NCBI RefSeq assembly: GCF_029784165.1
Contig: NC_073695.1
Span: forward strand, 95,359,777 to 95,423,776
Length of the DNA: 64,000 bases
Source: Wyeomyia smithii
Taxonomy: Eukaryota; Arthropoda; Insecta; Diptera; Culicidae
Direction of reading: 5' to 3'
Position 1 is the stretch's first letter. Each line of letters starts with the position of its first letter. Shown here one piece after another: positions 13,750 through 23,758 of this stretch. Under the pieces are notes generated by a model, which saw only the letters and a list, made by a program, of their open reading frames with translations, had not been told where the DNA came from and did not search any database. A program made the position numbers and the translations under genes.

Positions 13750-15361
13750 CCAGACTGCATCGTCATGTTATTCGGTCATGGGGTGCTATTCTCCAGTCGT
13801 CTCTAACACTTGCCAAACGGGAATTCTCGTCGACAGCACATATTCAACATCCTGGTACTATGCTTCATGACCATGAAGGGCCACCGAAAGAATCAGTGTT
13901 TTATAGAGTACTAGTTCTGTACGGGTTTGCATGCTGCGAGACCTCAGTTGGATATGCAATCCTCCTCTTTATCTCACGGCTAACCGTACCGTACCGTCAT
14001 TAATGTACTCAGGTCAATAAATTCTTCGACTACAAATAATTCCCAATATATTGCCACTGTAGCACCAACATCCGACAGCCTACCATACTTTCCAACCGCC
14101 ACTATGTACTTCGTTTTGGTAAAGGTTATGACAAGCCTTACCCTCGCAACTTCCCTTTGAGAGAACCAAAGGTCTCTTCCACCGCTCTACGGTTAACTTT
14201 TGCATTGAAAAATGACGAAAACTGCCGAATTTTCATAGGTCAACCTTCACATACTCTGACAAAACTACCCATGAAGCATCAATCATAGTAATCCATGAGT
14301 CAGGAGCAAAAAAGTAAACAGCTCTATCAGTCGAATTCTTAAAAGCAAAAACAGTGAAGCTACTCTGCTCAGAAGTATGCGCGTTCGAAGAACGGTAGCC
14401 TACCACGTCGAAAACGGACATCGTGCGGCACTTTATGGACCCTGGCTACGCCAGTTCCAACATCTATAACATCTTGGCGTTATTGGAACAATCAGAGCTT
14501 CCAAAAAACTCGTTCCGAATGGCCGACGAAGAGGAAAACCGGGTCGGTGCAACCGGCCAAACAGTTACAAAGTACCTGGCGAAGAAGAATATATATATCA
14601 GGAAGCGGTAGTCCCGTCCACTGGTCTCGGAGCTGCAAGCAATTACGCAGCGGCAGGGACTGGAATCAGATTGATCATCTAATTTGATTTTCCCGGGGAA
14701 TCGCTACGTGGCGGTGGTGATTGACAACGAGGCAGGGCACTACGTTTTTTACTCCCTCCACGAAGGAAGTGAACATCGATGACCATCAGCGAGAAGAAAA
14801 TGTCAAAGCCACTGTTCTTTCGCTCCCGCCGGACTGGCCGTGAATGGGAGAGTTTTACAAGGATCCGACGTATGGCACGATACGGCTGTTCGCTCTAGAC
14901 TTTGAAAAGTTCGGCGGGAATCCATCCATTTCAGCTGCCTTGTAGTTCCCCAGCTACTGCTTTTTTCAAATCACACATGGAACTACAGCTTGACCATCAT
15001 TTCGACGCCTCTATCTTCCTCCCGTTTAACAGCACACCAATATGTTGTTTCCAATGGTCACCTCCGATTTATCGGTAATCAGGCTCCCTTCCTTGTCGTT
15101 GCAAATGCCCCTAACACGATTTGATTCCTTATTCCGTTAATATTTTGAAGGAGCCCCTCGTATCATATCAGCTGCCATAAGTGACTTCTGATGCGTTCTT
15201 CTCATCCGTCGCTCGCTAGTACTTAGCGTCAATCCACTCATTGGACGAGGTTGCCGCAGCTGTATCCAACACTCTCGCGCTGTGGTGCTGATCGTACTGT
15301 GGATATGTCTCCACTGTCCATTCAGGCCCCCTTCAATTTGCTCTTCGGTATTGCTCAACAA
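13750..15361 (-). mobile_element. RTE-type (JAM1-like) LINE remnant
   Basis: Minus-strand peptides follow the RTE order. Near 15137-15361 is the linker with E-E-Q-I-E-G-G-L-N-G-Q-W. Near 15080-15130 is C-N-D-K-E-G-S-L-I-T-D-K-S-E-V. Near 13866-14035 is the C-terminal part with V-V-E-E-F-I-D-L and Y-K-T-L-I-L-S-V-A-L-H-G-H-E. Stops and frameshifts separate the pieces, so it is dead. A Tc1/mariner relic on the opposite strand interrupts it between about 14230 and 14950. Confidence 0.6.
14230..14950 (+). pseudogene. Tc1/mariner-type transposase relic
   Basis: The frame near 14412-14475 reads I-V-R-H-F-M-D-P-G-Y-A-S-S-N-I-Y-N-I-L, a helix-turn-helix typical of maT/ITmD37-type transposases. Downstream, in broken frames, are V-A-V-V-I-D-N-E-A-G-H-Y-V-F (around a first catalytic Asp) and M-S-K-P-L-F-F with S-G-L-A-V-N-G-like remnants. 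At least two frameshifts and several stops make it inactive. It lies inside the RTE remnant, so it inserted later. Confidence 0.5.
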
Positions 15362-16880
15362 CTAACTGCGAGTACTCGACAGCCACTCCTCCAGTTGATA
15401 TCTGCTGGTTGATTAATCGTATCGTATCGAGATAGTGCTGCAATAGCCGATGAGGCCCTCTTACAGGCATAGACGGCGTGACTCCCGAACGTGATCTTGT
15501 TGTCCACCATAACCCCCAAGAGCTTCAGAGATCGCTTTGAGGTGATGGTGCAGTCTCCGACTCTGACCACCGCCTGTTGCTCTGATTTACAATTGTTGAC
15601 AACCGTGACCTTCGTCTTATGATGCGCGAGCTCCAGTTTCCTGGAGCGCATCTAGTCTTCGATCTTGCGTTTACAGTGAGCGGCCGTTTACTCGACCTCC
15701 TCGATTGACTCGCCGTAAACCTCAAGCGTTATGTCGTCTGCAAAGCCGAAGATCACAACCCCTACAGGAAAGTTGAGTTTCAACACTCCGTCATACATGA
15801 CATTCCACAACACCAGACCCTGGATAGAAACTTACGGAACTCTTGAGGTGATTGGGAAGCACTTCTGACCCTCCTCCGTGTTGTGAACAAGTACTCGTTT
15901 CCTGAAGTAATTTTCCATAATCTTGTACAGCGACACCGATACATGGATGCTCCTAAGTGCGAGCGCTATGAAGTCCCAACCAGCGCTATTGAACGCAATC
16001 TTCACGTCGAGCGTGACGATTGTGGAATAGCGTGTTCCCTTTCTCTTGCGCTGTAGTACCACCTCCGCCGTCTTGATGACGAAAGAGATGGCACCCAGCG
16101 TGGACCTGCCCTTCCGGAAGCCGAACTGGTTATTTGCCAGACCGTGTACATCCTCCGTGTACCTCACCAGTCTGTTAAGGATAATCCTCTCAAGCACCTT
16201 GTTCGCGGTGTCCAGCAGGCAGATTGGCCTATATGGGTCCTCTGGTGGTTTCCCAGCCTTCGACAATAAGATAAACAGTCCGGGGGCCGTTTTTCTCACC
16301 AGCCTGTTTGCCAGATAAGGAATATCATCCGGTCCCGGTGCCTTGCTCACCTTAAGGGATTTGGCGATCACGATGAGTTCCTAATTCGCAACCCTTGCCT
16401 CCTCCTCAACCTCGACACGGCTGTCGTCGCTCACGGATTGGATGTTCGGCAGGTTGGCCGACCATCCCTGGTCTATGTCTGAGATACTGGAACGTCGCAC
16501 GTGGGCTTGGCTCGTGGCGCGGAAAGAGTCCCTCGATGATACGCTCTAGCATAGCTGGTGATCGCTCTGCAGGCGCGAGTGCGCCTTTAGTCTTGGCCAT
16601 TACGATCCTGTAGGCGTCACCCCACGGATTCGTGTTGGCACTCGCGCATAGCCTATCGAAGCAGGCCCTCTTGCTTACCTTTATCGCACTCTTTAGCATC
16701 GATCTTGCAGAACCGAATACTGCGCGGCGTTCTGTCCTCTCTTCTTCGTTACGCACACGCTACAACCTCCTTCTCGCACGGAGGCACGTCCACTAGTAAA
16801 CCAATGGTTTCCCATTCCTACGTTTGCGAGTCCTAGGCATGGTGGCGTCACACGCCCGCGATAGCATGGCAGCTAGTTGG
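15362..16880 (-). mobile_element. R1-like LINE fragment
   Basis: The minus strand carries the middle and 3' part of an ORF2. It shares sequence with the + strand fragment at 19530-20860, including the stretch around the SKAPGPD motif and the segment ending near the GGCGTCACACGC/GCGTGCGACGCC region. Truncated at both sides and broken by stops. Confidence 0.65.
15720..16371 (-). pseudogene. Reverse transcriptase domain, R1-like LINE
   Basis: In order: S-K-A-P-G-P-D-D-I-P, R-P-I-C-L-L-D-T-A-N-K-V-L-E-R-I, F-G-F-R-K-G-R-S-T, L-D-V-K-I-A-F-N-S-A, and after a frame break the catalytic F-A-D-D box near 15737-15751. These are RT motifs of non-LTR elements with the wording typical of mosquito R1-clade copies. 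A deletion after G-L-F and a frameshift near 15830 make it non-functional. Confidence 0.7.
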
Positions 16881-17176
16881 TCAGCAGTCGGGCGAAGCCA
16901 ACTGTATAAAACCGGAACTTTTTTTTAGAATAACGATACATGTACGATATCTTTCTTGAAATAATGTGGTGGCTCTGAAAAGATTCAAAATAATATACTC
17001 TAAATATCATCCCAGTTCCTCATTATGGATGATATTTGGCCTTGTTTGAAGCTCTGAGTGTCCGAAATTTGCGTTCAAAACACGTTTTAAAATTGCCGCA
17101 GCTCTGTGAACGGGTCACTAATTTTCCAATCAAATGCTGCAACAACTAAAAGAACGACTTTAAACTAGCTGAGTTA
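16881..17176. other. AT-rich spacer
   Basis: Nothing recognised between the LINE fragment and the next MITE. Confidence 0.35.
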
Positions 17177-17373
17177 CAGTGCTGTTTCGATTTTATCACG
17201 GTTAAAAACATTTTCCGGTGAAGCTAGCGAGACTGTGGATTTGGTGAAATAATGTAGATTGAATTTTTTTGTTTAATAACAACGACATCTAACAGAAAAT
17301 ACTGATTTTCATCAATTCACCAAGTTGGTTAAAAACGTGTTTTTTTTACCGTGAAAAAATCGAAACAGCAGTG
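17177..17373. mobile_element. Mariner-type MITE, 197 bp
   Basis: Inverted repeats CAGTGCTGTTTCGATTTTAT / complement CACTGCTGTTTCGATTTTTT, continuing into CACGGT, are flanked by TA on both sides (17175-17176, 17374-17375). Size, CAGT start and TA duplication fit a Tc1/mariner MITE. Confidence 0.7.
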
Positions 17374-17629
17374 TAAACAAATATAATTTCATGCTCCGAT
17401 TTACAACTTTTTTACACCATTCCATTACTTATTTTTACTGAGAAGTGCTATTCGTAGACATTTGTATGAAAAATTTTGAATTTCACTTTACTTAAGCACT
17501 ATGATTTGCTAAATATTCCACATTTTGAAACACTGTGAACCTTGTTTGCGAGAAGTTTATCAACTCAAACAAAAACATATTTTCATTGAGCTGTCGTTCA
17601 ACATCCTGACGACATGCTCAGCTTACCGT

Positions 17630-18910
17630 AGCCTCCCGATTCTCCAGCAAGCCGGTGCTACCTTTGGTTCATCCGCCTCTGTCACGCTCCATCTTTCGGT
17701 CTGATCAGTGTTTTGTAGATAGTCAACTCACGAAGGCGGCGATTTTTTTTCTAGCGGAGCGTCCTCGGGAGTCCAATGTATGCACGATTTCCTAGCATAA
17801 GACTTCGATAAATTTCTCTGCTAGTGTCGTTGTCAGCACTCGCCAGTGAGCCCATGTACACGAACCCCGATCACCTCGATTTCATCACCTTCCTCTAATC
17901 TGAGTTCTTGGTGGGATTTTAACACTTGCGTACCCGACCCCTCCGGAGCCGAAAAAATGAAAAAAAATTTACCAGCCATTCCGCAAGATCTGAACCGATT
18001 TTGATCGAACCTTTTTCAAAAGATCACAAATTTATCATAGTTTTTGGGACAGTAGAGGACATTTCGAAATATTTCCGTTGTTCCGGATTTATCGAGGGAA
18101 ACCGTGGGGTAAGTACCCTTCCGTGGGGTGAGTACCCTTTCAGAGACACAGGCTAGATCAAAAACGGTAGCGAAACCTTGCTTGCGACATATCAAACTTA
18201 AAGTTTTTGCAAAACAACACTATTAGCGATCGTTATTTGGCCACTTGGACCACTAACAGCAGTTCCTGTCCGAGTTTCTTGATATGCTGCAAGCTAGGTC
18301 TCGGAACCATTCCCAGAACCGATTTTCGGAACTCGGCCAGTAGTGGCCAAAACACGCCCAAGAGGCCAAATACCGATCGCCAATTGTGTTGTTTTGCAAA
18401 AACATGCAAAAACATATTCTAGCCTGTGTCTCTGGAAGGGTACTTACCCCACGATTCCCCTCGATAAATCCGGAACAACGGAAAATTTTGAGATGTCCCC
18501 TACTGTCCTAAAAACTATGACAAATTTGTGATCCTTTGGAAAAGGTTTGATCAAAGTCGGTTCAGATCATGCGGAATGGCAGGTAAACAAATTTTCTATT
18601 TTCCAGCTCTGGAGGGGTCGGGTGCGCAAGTGTTAACCTCATCTTCTTTTGAATCTTTTCCTCTCATTTACTTGGTCTTTGCCGCGTTGATGGCCAGTCC
18701 AATCCGCCCGCCTTCAGCCTTCACTTTGATCTCTGTCAACTTGTCAAAGGTTCGTGCTACGATACCAATGTCATCGGTGAAACCAAAGTGCTGAATAGAT
18801 TTCCTGAGTATCGTGTCACTCGTGTCGATATCCACCCTGAGTATCACACCTCCCGGAGCAATCTTAAAACAATGAGGCAGATTGATATCATAATTCAAAT
18901 ACCTTACGTA
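17630..18910 (-). mobile_element. Second RTE-type (JAM1-like) LINE remnant, split by a MITE
   Basis: The right part (18668-18898) encodes F-T-D-D-I-G-I-V-A-R-T-F-D-K-L and I-G-L-A-I-N-A-A-K-T-K, the catalytic region of an RTE reverse transcriptase with Tyr-Ala changed to Phe-Thr. The left part (17630-17918) encodes V-Y-M-G-S-L-A-S-A-D-N-D-T-S-R-E-I-Y and Y-K-T-L-I-R-P. The two parts join across a 710-bp piggyBac-type MITE. Several frameshifts; dead copy. Confidence 0.65.
17923..18632. mobile_element. piggyBac-type MITE, 710 bp, in the RTE remnant
   Basis: TTAA duplications at 17919-17922 and 18633-18636 flank inverted repeats CACTTGCGTACCCGACCCC / complement CACTTGCGCACCCGACCCC. The inverted similarity runs far inward (TTTATCGAGGGAA, GGGTACTTACCCC, CAGAGACACAGGCTAG). 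The TTAA target is the hallmark of piggyBac elements. No transposase is present. Confidence 0.8.
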
Positions 18911-18964
18911 ACTAGCGGCCTGAGTGAGGCTCCAGAGTGAGTGTTTCGTTGTGAGCTTCGAATA

Positions 18965-19160
18965 ACTTTTTTTTCCTGTGTGGACTCATCACTGTGACCA
19001 TAGACATTTGTTCTATTGTGATGTTGCCCAGGTGTTTTCTATACTCCGCACTTCATATTTGTGGCAGTATCACTATTAAACTAAACGGTACGCTTTTTAT
19101 TTTATATCCGTGGTTGTGTGTGAGGAATGGTAAACCGTTTCAAACTCACTGCTTTACTAT
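18965..19160 (+). repeat. Dispersed repeat R, copy 2 (5' part)
   Basis: TTTTTTTCCTGTGTGGACTC and the following ~190 bp parallel 13450-13620. The SINE at 19161 follows directly. Confidence 0.4.
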
Positions 19161-19505
19161 ACAGTGGTCCCCGTGGCTCTGTGGTTAGCGATGTCGATGG
19201 GCTAGCTCTTTTTCACATGGTTGTGATATCGGGTTTGATTCCCCTTCAGGTCGATGATCTCTGCGAGATGGAAATTTTTTAGACTCAGCACTGGGGCACG
19301 GTGTATAGTTGTACTTATCCTACAACATGCACAATATGCCAAAATAATATCGATAACGAGCTCTCTCAACTAATCTATTTGATGGAGACCGTGTTTAGCC
19401 CCCAGACTAGCGTGCGATATTGTTTTGCTCTACAATACCGAGCCTCTTCCAATCCTACCAATATCACCAAATTACACCTCCCTGGAACCTACTGAACCTG
19501 AACCA
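19161..19505 (+). mobile_element. tRNA-derived SINE
   Basis: An A-box-like TGGCTCTGTGG near 19174 and a B-box-like GGTTTGATTCC near 19232 sit at tRNA-like spacing. They are followed by a body (CTCAGCACTGGGGCACGGTG, TATCGATAACGAGCTCTCTC) that recurs reversed at 58275-58605. This resembles the mosquito Feilai-type SINEs; the family name is from memory, not a search. Confidence 0.6.
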
Positions 19506-19529
19506 TTGCTTTGCGGCCCAGCAGCTTCT

Positions 19530-20860
19530 ACAATAAGTAGCAACTGAGTCGTTGTCGGACATCGCCGTTGTATTGAACCCCTATCGCATCCCTTCCGGAA
19601 ACGGTAACTGGGTTGCGGATAGGTCCAGTATGGCGGCCATATGGACGACGAGCAAGTCCCCGGTCCAGGAGGTTTTTTCAACCTCCGGAGAACGGAACGT
19701 AGTTGCCAAGGTGAACGGAGTGTTCTACTGCAGTTGCTATGACAACGAGAGGCGGCAAGCGAAGGATACAGCCAACACTCCGACCGTTCGCGGGTGGAAG
19801 TCATCACATTTCGATGCCGAGGTATTCGAAGAGGCAATGAGACGAGAACGCGAGGGGGGGTGGCTAGGGTAGTTGGTTCCACTTGACTGCTGACCAACTA
19901 GTTGCCATACTTTCGCGGGCGTGCGACGCCACCATGCCTAGGACAATCCAACCTAGGATTTAGGTTTAGGTTTAGGTTTACCGGTGGACTGACGCGATAG
20001 TTGACCTTCGCAGTACGTGTGGATCGTAATGGCTAAGACCAAAGACGCGCTGGCGTTTGCAAATCGATCATTAGCAATGCTGGAGCGTACCATCGGGAGA
20101 CTCTTTCCACGCAACGAGCCAACTCCTTGGCCTCCGGCAGTTGAGTCTCACGCCTGACGTTTCAGTATCTCAGACACAGACCAGGGATGGTCGGCAAGCC
20201 TGCCGTGATTGACGACAGCCGTGTCGAAGTTGAGGAGGAGGCACGGGTTACGAATGAGGAACTCATCGTGATGGCCAACTTCCTAAATGCGAGTAAGGCA
20301 CCGGGACCGGATGGTATCCCTAACCTTGCAATCAAACTGGCGATAAAAACGGCCCCCGGACTGTTCCAGGCAGTCATGCAGAGGTGTCTGAATGACTGTC
20401 TCTTCCCGGACATGTGGAAGCGGCAGGGACTGTTCTTACTGTCGAAAGCTGGGAAACCGCCACGGGACCCATCGGCATACAGGCCTGCCTGCTGAGCACT
20501 GCGGGCAAGGTGTTTGAGAGTCCACGCTGGATGTCATCTCTTCCGTCACCAAGACGGCGGAGGTAGCACTACAGCGCATAATGTGAAGAATGCCTTCAAT
20601 AGCGCCAGTTGGGACTCCATTGCGCTCAGGAACATGCGTGTACCGGTATCGCTGATCACGATTCTGGAAAATTGCATCCAAAATTGAGTACTTGTTTGCA
20701 ACACAGCGACGGGTCAGAAGTTCATCCCAATTACCGCAGAGGTTCCGCAAGGTTCTATGGTATGACGGGGTGTTGAAACTCAAGTTCCCTGTAGGAGTTG
20801 TGATCGCGGTGTGTGAAGTTATATAATGGTAGTGAGCGAGTCAGACACTACTCCGGACAA
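19530..20860 (+). mobile_element. R1-like LINE fragment, + strand, internally deleted
   Basis: The endonuclease part at 19552-19850 reads N-P-Y-R-I-P-S-G-N-G-N-W-V-A-D and V-N-G-V-F-Y-C-S-C-Y. The RT start at 20187-20490 reads S-K-A-P-G-P-D-G-I-P and L-L-S-K-A-G-K-P-P. Broken RT pieces follow to 20800. The F-A-D-D region is missing. It is the inverted relative of 15362-16880. Confidence 0.65.
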
Positions 20861-20879
20861 CCTAGTTCGGAGGATGTGT

Positions 20880-22640
20880 AAAGACGCGAACATCTGGAGG
20901 AATTCGGTTTGCCGTCAACTTTGGTGCTAGATAATAAGATTGCCGACAACGCGGCCGCTATTTGTAATTTGTTTGCGAGCAAATTCTCTACTGTTTTCTC
21001 TAATGAAATACTCACCACCGAGCAAATTTCGGAAGCCGGAAGCAATGTACCTATTTCAAACGGCTGCATCTCATCTATCAACCTCGACGACAACGCAATT
21101 CTCGCCGCCGCTCGTAAGCTTAAGCACTCGAATTAAAAAAATGTGCTCTACCTCTTCTTGTGCCTTTGTCGCACTTGTTTTGCCTATCGCTGGCGACAGG
21201 CAAATTTCCTGTTGACTGGAAGCAGGCATATATGTTTCCCGTACACAAAAAAGGTGACAGGTCGAACGTTAATAACTACAGGAGAATATCAGCTCTTTGC
21301 GCAGTGTCAAAGTTGTTTGAACTGGTTATCATACAACCTATTTTCTCGTATTGTCAGCATGCTATATCAAAGGACCAGCTCTACCGCTACAAATTTGCTC
21401 TGTTTTACCAGCTATGTGTTCGAAAGCTTCGCCCTACGGTCACAGACAGACGCGATCTATACTGATCTCTCTGCTGTTTTCGACAAAGTTAACCACCGCA
21501 TTACTGTTGCAAAGCTGGAACGCTATGGCCTTAGCGGCGCTCTTTTACACTGAATGGAATCTTGTCTAACAGGTTGAATAATCAGCGTTTAGATTGGAGA
21601 CGAGCTTTCATTTTTTTTCCTGCAACATCTGGTGTCGCTCAGGGCAGTCACCTGGGACCGTTGATGTTTTTACTATATTTTACCGACGTAAATTCTTCGT
21701 TACGAGGCCCACGCCTGTCATTCGCAGATGACCTGAAACTAATTTCAAAAATTTTAAATACCTTAGATGCATCCGTTCTCCAGCAACAATTGAACTCATT
21801 CAGTAATTGGTGTACGATTAACCGTATGACGTTAAATCCCTCCAAATGTTCGGTAATAACATATACTAGGAAAATGCATCCGATACACTTCAACTACAGC
21901 CAAAACAATCAAAGCATTCAGCAGGTCGATGTCGTTAAAGATCTTGGTGTACTTCTCGACGTCAAACTCACCTTCAAGCAGCATATTTCTTTGATAATCA
22001 CCAAAGCATCTAGGCAGCTTGGACTAATCTTCAGAATGACGCGTGACTTCAGGGACATAAGTTGTCTGACTGCATTATATTGCTCACTTGTTCGGTCGCA
22101 GCTTGAATACTGCTCCACGGTTTGAACTCCGTATTACCACAACGCCATTCAACGTATCGAGAGCATCCAGCGCCGATTACTCCGCTATGCCCTCCGCCAC
22201 TTGCCATGGAGACAGCCTATGTCGGACACTCGTTATGAGGATCGTTGTCAACTTCTCCACCTTAGCACCCTTCAAGTCCGACGTGAGACTGCTCGTGCTA
22301 TGACTGTGGCCAATGTGCTGGCAGCACGGATTGATTGTCCGGACATTCTTCGCCAGATCAAATAAAACGCCCCATCAAGAACTCTACGGAGAGTACTCTC
22401 AATGCATCTACCTTTTCGCCGTACTAACTACAGCTCTAATAGTGCAATCATTGGTCTTCAACGAGCGTTTAACCGAGTGTCGTAAGTGTTTGATTTTCAT
22501 TTATCTGTTGAAGTGCTTCGTTCTAAATTTATTACCATGTTTAGACAACTGTTGTACTAATGTTTAGTGTAGTAGTCTAGCAACCATTTGGACAATATAT
22601 GTCTGTTGGTATGAAGTAAGTAAATAAATAAATAAAGAAA
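20880..22640 (+). mobile_element. I/Jockey-superfamily LINE, frameshifted, with 3' tail
   Basis: The coding pieces keep the order of a non-LTR ORF2. At 20909-21136 is the N-terminal linker (I-C-N-L-F-A-S-K-F-S), at 21160-21310 R-L-S-L-A-T-G-K-F-P-V-D-W-K-like RT fingers, and at 21562-22125 palm and thumb. At 22130-22370 is a C-terminal R-R-L-L-R-Y-A-L-R-H-L-P-W motif. The copy ends in a (TAAA)n tail at about 22618-22640. No RNase H is seen. Multiple frameshifts. Confidence 0.7.
21562..22125 (+). pseudogene. Reverse transcriptase palm/thumb of the I/Jockey-type LINE
   Basis: 187 codons with G-V-A-Q-G-S-H-L-G-P-L, the catalytic F-A-D-D at 21721-21732, N-P-S-K-C-S-V-I-T and V-V-K-D-L-G-V-L-L-D. 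All core motifs are present, but the upstream frame is shifted and a stop follows Y-C-S-T-V. Confidence 0.75.
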
Positions 22641-22679
22641 GTAGGACCTAAATTTTGTCAAGAGGAAGGAGTCTTATCG

Positions 22680-23160
22680 AACCTCGTTCCTCCAGCCAAT
22701 ATTGCGCTATAATTACAATTCCCTGAAGAGAACTATTATACGTTGCACAGACCAGTTTTATTATAAGAGGGATTTTTTTTTATCAGGAGTACTATAGAAT
22801 TAAGCTTGAAGGAATGGTAGCGAACTCTGTAAGTTTTCGGCTACGAATCTTCCTGAGAATAACAGAATTAGTCTAGTCGATATAAAGTGACGCATGAGTT
22901 TATTCCCCGAATGTTTATTTTTACCTTTCTTTACGCTGAAATACTGGTTATAGTAACGTAAAAGCCATACCATGCGAATTATAACCGACGATACTTTCAG
23001 GTGAAGCGAGTTCAATATAGCATAGTACTGAGCTTAAATCCAAGGGTGAAAACATACTCACAGGCATGGATAAAATATTGATAGGAATGCCCCCAGGTGA
23101 TATTACGGTAGATCAAAAAGCTCTCGTTGTGATGAGTCCATAGAGTAAAAAAAAACGACT
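22680..23160. repeat. Dispersed repeat R, pieces in this interval
   Basis: 22690-22770 repeats the 3' part of R (ATTACAATTCCCTGAAGAG, AAGAGGGATTTTT). 23125-23155 holds the 5' end on the other strand (complement of TACTCTATGGACTCATCAC). The sequence between them is AT-rich and unassigned. Confidence 0.35.
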
Positions 23161-23500
23161 GGAGGCTTTATTTCAACGAAAATTCCTCAAATAATTTGAA
23201 GCTCATTAAGTTGGGATTGAAATTTTTATTTGGATAATATTTACTTTGCCCCTTATTTCAATATATGTAGACAGAATTACCCACAGCGGGACGCAAAAAC
23301 GACATCACATGATGACAGAATATTTACACACGTTTAATCGGGGGAGATGAAATCGAATCAAGCACATGCTATTAATTCCGCCATACTGTACCAACGCAAT
23401 AAACATAGAAAAAACCATCGTCCGCTGCTTAAAAGCCGACCATAAAGTTAAATAAAATCTAATTCAGTTATTTATTTTCATTTTTGTTTTCATCCCGCAG

Positions 23501-23758
23501 AGCAAAAATTGTCATCCCCGAAAAAACTCCGAGCCGGCAATCAGCAGGATTAGCCGAACGAACGGCGACATTGAGGGCACCGTTTCCGGCAGATCGTCAG
23601 CGGTTGCCTCGGAAAGTATACCGTCGCACCCGAGCAAACACCGTCAGCACCACCAGCGCCGGCGACAGCGAAAAAACCATCACCGTCAGGAGGGTAGAGA
23701 CGATGGCGGTGCTCCTGACGGAAGTGCTGAACTTCTGAAGCGGGTTCATCGGACATAA
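23501..23758 (+). CDS. Alternative last exon, basic His/Arg-rich C-terminus
   Basis: Begins after a clean 3' splice site (TTTTCATCCCGCAG). In phase 0, matching the 9774 exon, it encodes 85 residues and stops with TAA at 23756-23758. The joined peptide would run K-C-E-C-G-P-K then S-K-N-C-H-P-R-K, and continue into a low-complexity tail with R-Q-H-H-Q-R-R-R-Q-R-K-N-H-H-R. The alternative phase also stays open to 23738, so the frame rests on the phase of the upstream exon. AATAAA overlaps the stop codon (23757-23762). Basic tails of this kind often bind heparin or nucleic acid; that is only a guess here. Confidence 0.5.
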   Translation, partial: SKNCHPRKNSEPAISRISRTNGDIEGTVSGRSSAVASESIPSHPSKHRQHHQRRRQRKNHHRQEGRDDGGAPDGSAELLKRVHRT

